From positions 248,001 to 312,000 of the forward strand of contig NZ_JACHXO010000004.1 of NCBI RefSeq assembly GCF_014192155.1: DNA of 64,000 nt. The letters run 5' to 3'. The notes below the pieces were generated by a model. The model searched no databases and was not told the origin of the DNA. It saw nothing but the letters and a program-made list of their open reading frames with translations. The stretch comes from Roseateles terrae (GTDB lineage: Bacteria > Pseudomonadota > Gammaproteobacteria > Burkholderiales > Burkholderiaceae_C). This document shows, one piece after another, positions 61,907-64,000 of this stretch; positions within the stretch are counted from its first letter, which is position 1; each line of letters opens with the position of its first letter. The translations under genes and the position numbers were made by a program.

Positions 61907-63949
61907 ATGTTTGCCCTCTTCGAAGACGCCGGAAAATTTCTCGCCGGCCGCGTGATGTCCGAAGCCGAATCCTCGATGCAGATCGAGCTGGATTCCGGCA
62001 AGCGCGTCAAAGTGAAATCCGCCAACGTGCTGCTCAAGTTCGACAAGCCCTCCCCGGCCGAACTGATGGCGGACGGGCAGCGGCTTGCCCAGGAGATCGA
62101 CCTCGACCTGGCCTGGGAGTTCGCTCCGGAGGGCGAGTTCGGTTTCGCCGATCTGGCGCGCGATTATTTCGACGCCAAGGCCTCCATCGGCCACCAGGCC
62201 GGCGCGCTGTTCCGCCTGTTCGAGGCGCCGCACTACTTCCGGCGCATGGGCAAGGGCCAGTTCAAGAAGGCGCCCGCGGACATCGTCAAGGCCGCCCTGC
62301 TGGGCATCGAGCGCAAGAAACAGATCGCCGCCCAGATTGAAGACTGGGCCACCGAGCTGGCCGCTGGCCGCTGCCCGGCCCCGATCGCCGAGCAGATCTA
62401 CCGCATCCTCTTCCGCCCGGACAAGAACGGCCCGGAATACAAGGCCCTGGTGGAGGCCGCCCGCCGCAGCCAGAAGGCGCCGCTGGACCTGCTCAAGGAA
62501 GCCGGTGCCATCACCAGCCCCTACCAATTCCACTGGAAGCGCTTCCTGTTTGAGCACTTCCCCAAGGGCACCGGCTTCCCGGCCCTGTCCGCGCCGGCCA
62601 TCAAGGACGAGCTCCCGCTCGCCCCGGTGCGGGCGTTCTCCATCGACGACTCCGCCACCACCGAAATCGACGATGCGCTGTCGGTGCAGGGTCTGGGCAC
62701 CGGCACGGTCGTGTTCGGTGTGCACATCGCCGCCCCGGGCCTGGCCATCCAACCGGACTCGCCGGTCGACAAGGTGGCGCGGGACCGCTTCAGCACCGTC
62801 TACATGCCGGGCTGGAAGCTGACGATGCTGCCGGATGAAGTCGTGCAGGCCTACACGCTGATCGAAGGCCGTGACTGCCCCGCCGTCAGCATCTATCTGA
62901 CGATGGACGAGGCCACGCTGGAGATCACCGCCCGCGAGACGAAGCTGGAGCGCGTGTCCATCGCGGCCAACCTGCGCCACGACAAGCTGGACAAGATCAT
63001 CACCGACGCCACCCTGACCGGTGCCGAGCCTGCGACCTACGACTTCGCCCCCGAACTGGCCTTCGCCTACCGCCTGGCCAGGGACCTGAAAGCCAAGCGC
63101 GAGGTGGTGCGCGGCAAGCCCGAAACCTTCAACCGGCCGGACTACAACTTCCGGCTGGAAGGCAATGGCGATCACGAGCCGGACGGCAGCGAGCAGGTCA
63201 GCATCGGCGTGCGCCAGCGCGGCGCGGCGCTGGACCTGATCGTGGCCGAGGCCATGATCCTGGCCAACAGCAGCTGGGGCGCCTACCTGGCCGACTGCGG
63301 CGTGCCCGGCATCTACCGCAGTCAGGCGAGCCTCGCCCCTGGCATCAAGGTGCGCATGGGCACCAAGCCTGCGCCGCATGCCGGCATGGGCGTGGCGCAG
63401 TACACCTGGGCGACCTCGCCGCTGCGCCGCTATGTGGACCTGGTCAACCAGTGGCAGATCATTGCCTGCGCCCGTCACGGCCGCACGGCGGCGCTGGTGG
63501 CCCCGTTCAAGCCCAAGGACGCGCAGCTCTTCTCCATCATCTCCGGCTTCGATGCGGCCTACAGCGCCTACAACGGCTTCCAGTCCGGCATCGAGCGCTA
63601 CTGGACCCTCCGTTACCTGCAGCAGCAGGGCATCACCGAGCTGACGGCCACGGTGATGAAGGAAGGTCTGGTCCGCGCCGACGACCTGCCGCTGGTCTTC
63701 CGGGCGCTGGGCTGCGACAGCCTGCCCCGTCACAGCCATGTGAAGGTTCGCATCACCGGCCTGGATGAGTTGACCCTGGATGTGCACGCCAGCCTGGTGG
63801 AGCGCCTGGATACGGTTGAGCAGACCGATGAAGCGACCGACGCGGAAGAAGACGAAGAACCCAGCGGCGTGCTGACGCTGGCCATCGACGTGAACGCGGA
63901 GGACGCCGCCGGCGCTCCTTCTGAACCGGCGCCCCCGGGCGCTCCCTGA
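61907..63949 (+). CDS. RNB-domain exoribonuclease (RNase II/R family)
   Basis: A 680-residue 3'-5' exoribonuclease of the RNB family. The catalytic acidic cluster IDDSATTEIDDAL occupies 246-258: D247, D255 and D256 align with the active-site Asp residues of RNase II, while E253 stands where RNase II has Asp207, a conservative change. YTWATSPLRRYVDLVNQWQ is the downstream RNA-binding signature. The C-terminus ends in an acidic/Ala-Pro tail without an obvious S1 domain. It is followed after nine bases by the gene that starts at 63959. Confidence 0.93.
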   Translation: MFALFEDAGKFLAGRVMSEAESSMQIELDSGKRVKVKSANVLLKFDKPSPAELMADGQRLAQEIDLDLAWEFAPEGEFGFADLARDYFDAKASIGHQAGALFRLFEAPHYFRRMGKGQFKKAPADIVKAALLGIERKKQIAAQIEDWATELAAGRCPAPIAEQIYRILFRPDKNGPEYKALVEAARRSQKAPLDLLKEAGAITSPYQFHWKRFLFEHFPKGTGFPALSAPAIKDELPLAPVRAFSIDDSATTEIDDALSVQGLGTGTVVFGVHIAAPGLAIQPDSPVDKVARDRFSTVYMPGWKLTMLPDEVVQAYTLIEGRDCPAVSIYLTMDEATLEITARETKLERVSIAANLRHDKLDKIITDATLTGAEPATYDFAPELAFAYRLARDLKAKREVVRGKPETFNRPDYNFRLEGNGDHEPDGSEQVSIGVRQRGAALDLIVAEAMILANSSWGAYLADCGVPGIYRSQASLAPGIKVRMGTKPAPHAGMGVAQYTWATSPLRRYVDLVNQWQIIACARHGRTAALVAPFKPKDAQLFSIISGFDAAYSAYNGFQSGIERYWTLRYLQQQGITELTATVMKEGLVRADDLPLVFRALGCDSLPRHSHVKVRITGLDELTLDVHASLVERLDTVEQTDEATDAEEDEEPSGVLTLAIDVNAEDAAGAPSEPAPPGAP

Positions 63950-63958
63950 GTTCCTCCC

Positions 63959-64000
63959 ATGCCCAAGCTCAGCTACCTGCAGACGGCGCTGATTGCCTCC
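63959..64000 (+). CDS. Start of a gene cut by the window edge, probably TonB-family energy transducer
   Basis: Only 14 codons are visible (MPKLSYLQTALIAS). The opening resembles TonB-type proteins, which begin with a short polar stretch and then a span, and betaproteobacteria often have tonB and then aroE after an RNB ribonuclease. Identification is a guess from context; the rest is outside the window. Confidence 0.4.
   Translation, partial: MPKLSYLQTALIAS

Noticed and set aside
61574-63787. A 737-codon minus-strand frame opposite the RNB ribonuclease
   Set aside because: The plus-strand ribonuclease has intact catalytic motifs; the opposite frame is GC-bias shadow.

Overview
The window is high-GC (roughly two-thirds G+C by eye), densely coded chromosomal DNA of a betaproteobacterium. 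It fits the order Burkholderiales, probably the Roseateles/Rubrivivax/Leptothrix group. The grounds are gene order rather than a marker gene: the ctaC-ctaD-ctaG-ctaE block with its small accessory genes, yqgE-ruvX-pyrR-pyrB-pyrC', and rubredoxin-pilGHIJL. No rRNA, tRNA, CRISPR array, prophage or insertion sequence was seen. Almost everything looks like core chromosome.

Layout. (1) 1-1363: the 3' part of an M14 zinc peptidase and a GFA-family protein. (2) 1391-10995: an aa3-type cytochrome c oxidase locus on the minus strand. It holds subunits II (fused to cytochrome c), I and III, the copper chaperones Cox11 and Sco, heme A/O synthesis (CtaA, CtaB), SURF1 and several tiny membrane proteins. 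One of these is a 38-residue gene at 8029-8145; another, at 5703, is inverted relative to the rest. (3) 11301-16256: a BioC-like methyltransferase, ComF, TrmL, GpsA, SecB, glutaredoxin and a rhodanese. (4) 16426-19675: a chemoreceptor, a short PstS-like binding protein and a porin, all on the minus strand. (5) 19884-26466: gpmA, then a minus-strand nucleotide block (yqgE, ruvX, pyrR, pyrB, a dihydroorotase homologue lacking its metal ligands, plsC, a PRPP-synthetase-like gene). (6) 26500-32709: photolyase and signalling proteins (REC plus degenerate GGDEF, NarL-type regulator with CHASE3 histidine kinase, an active-looking diguanylate cyclase). (7) 32744-43588: the type IV pilus chemosensory system pilG-pilH-pilI-pilJ-pilL with an upstream rubredoxin. 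(8) 43722-48650: thiD, hemL, mpl and an AI-2E transporter. (9) 48778-63949: a lone PemK/MazF-like toxin, a large zinc metalloprotease lipoprotein, a YqiA-like esterase, ZntB, phosphatidylserine decarboxylase, a class III aminotransferase, a hydrolase with a microsatellite-encoded tail, a GT4 glycosyltransferase, LplT and an RNB ribonuclease. The last 42 bases begin a probable TonB gene.

How the parts work together. The cox block makes and metallates a terminal oxidase. In the pyr block, PyrB and the non-catalytic PyrC' probably form one ATCase complex, with PyrR beside them. PilG to PilL plus the adjacent diguanylate cyclase suggest coupling of surface sensing to c-di-GMP. PlsC, PSD and LplT are scattered phospholipid functions.

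I did not find a clearly new multi-gene system. The points most worth a second look are the predicted inactive dihydroorotase, the repeat-encoded protein segments (comF insertion, hydrolase tail crossing its neighbour's stop codon), the lone PemK-like toxin, the porin/PstS-like/chemoreceptor cluster, the dispersed intergenic repeat with a tandem 45-bp unit, and the palindrome between rubredoxin and thiD.
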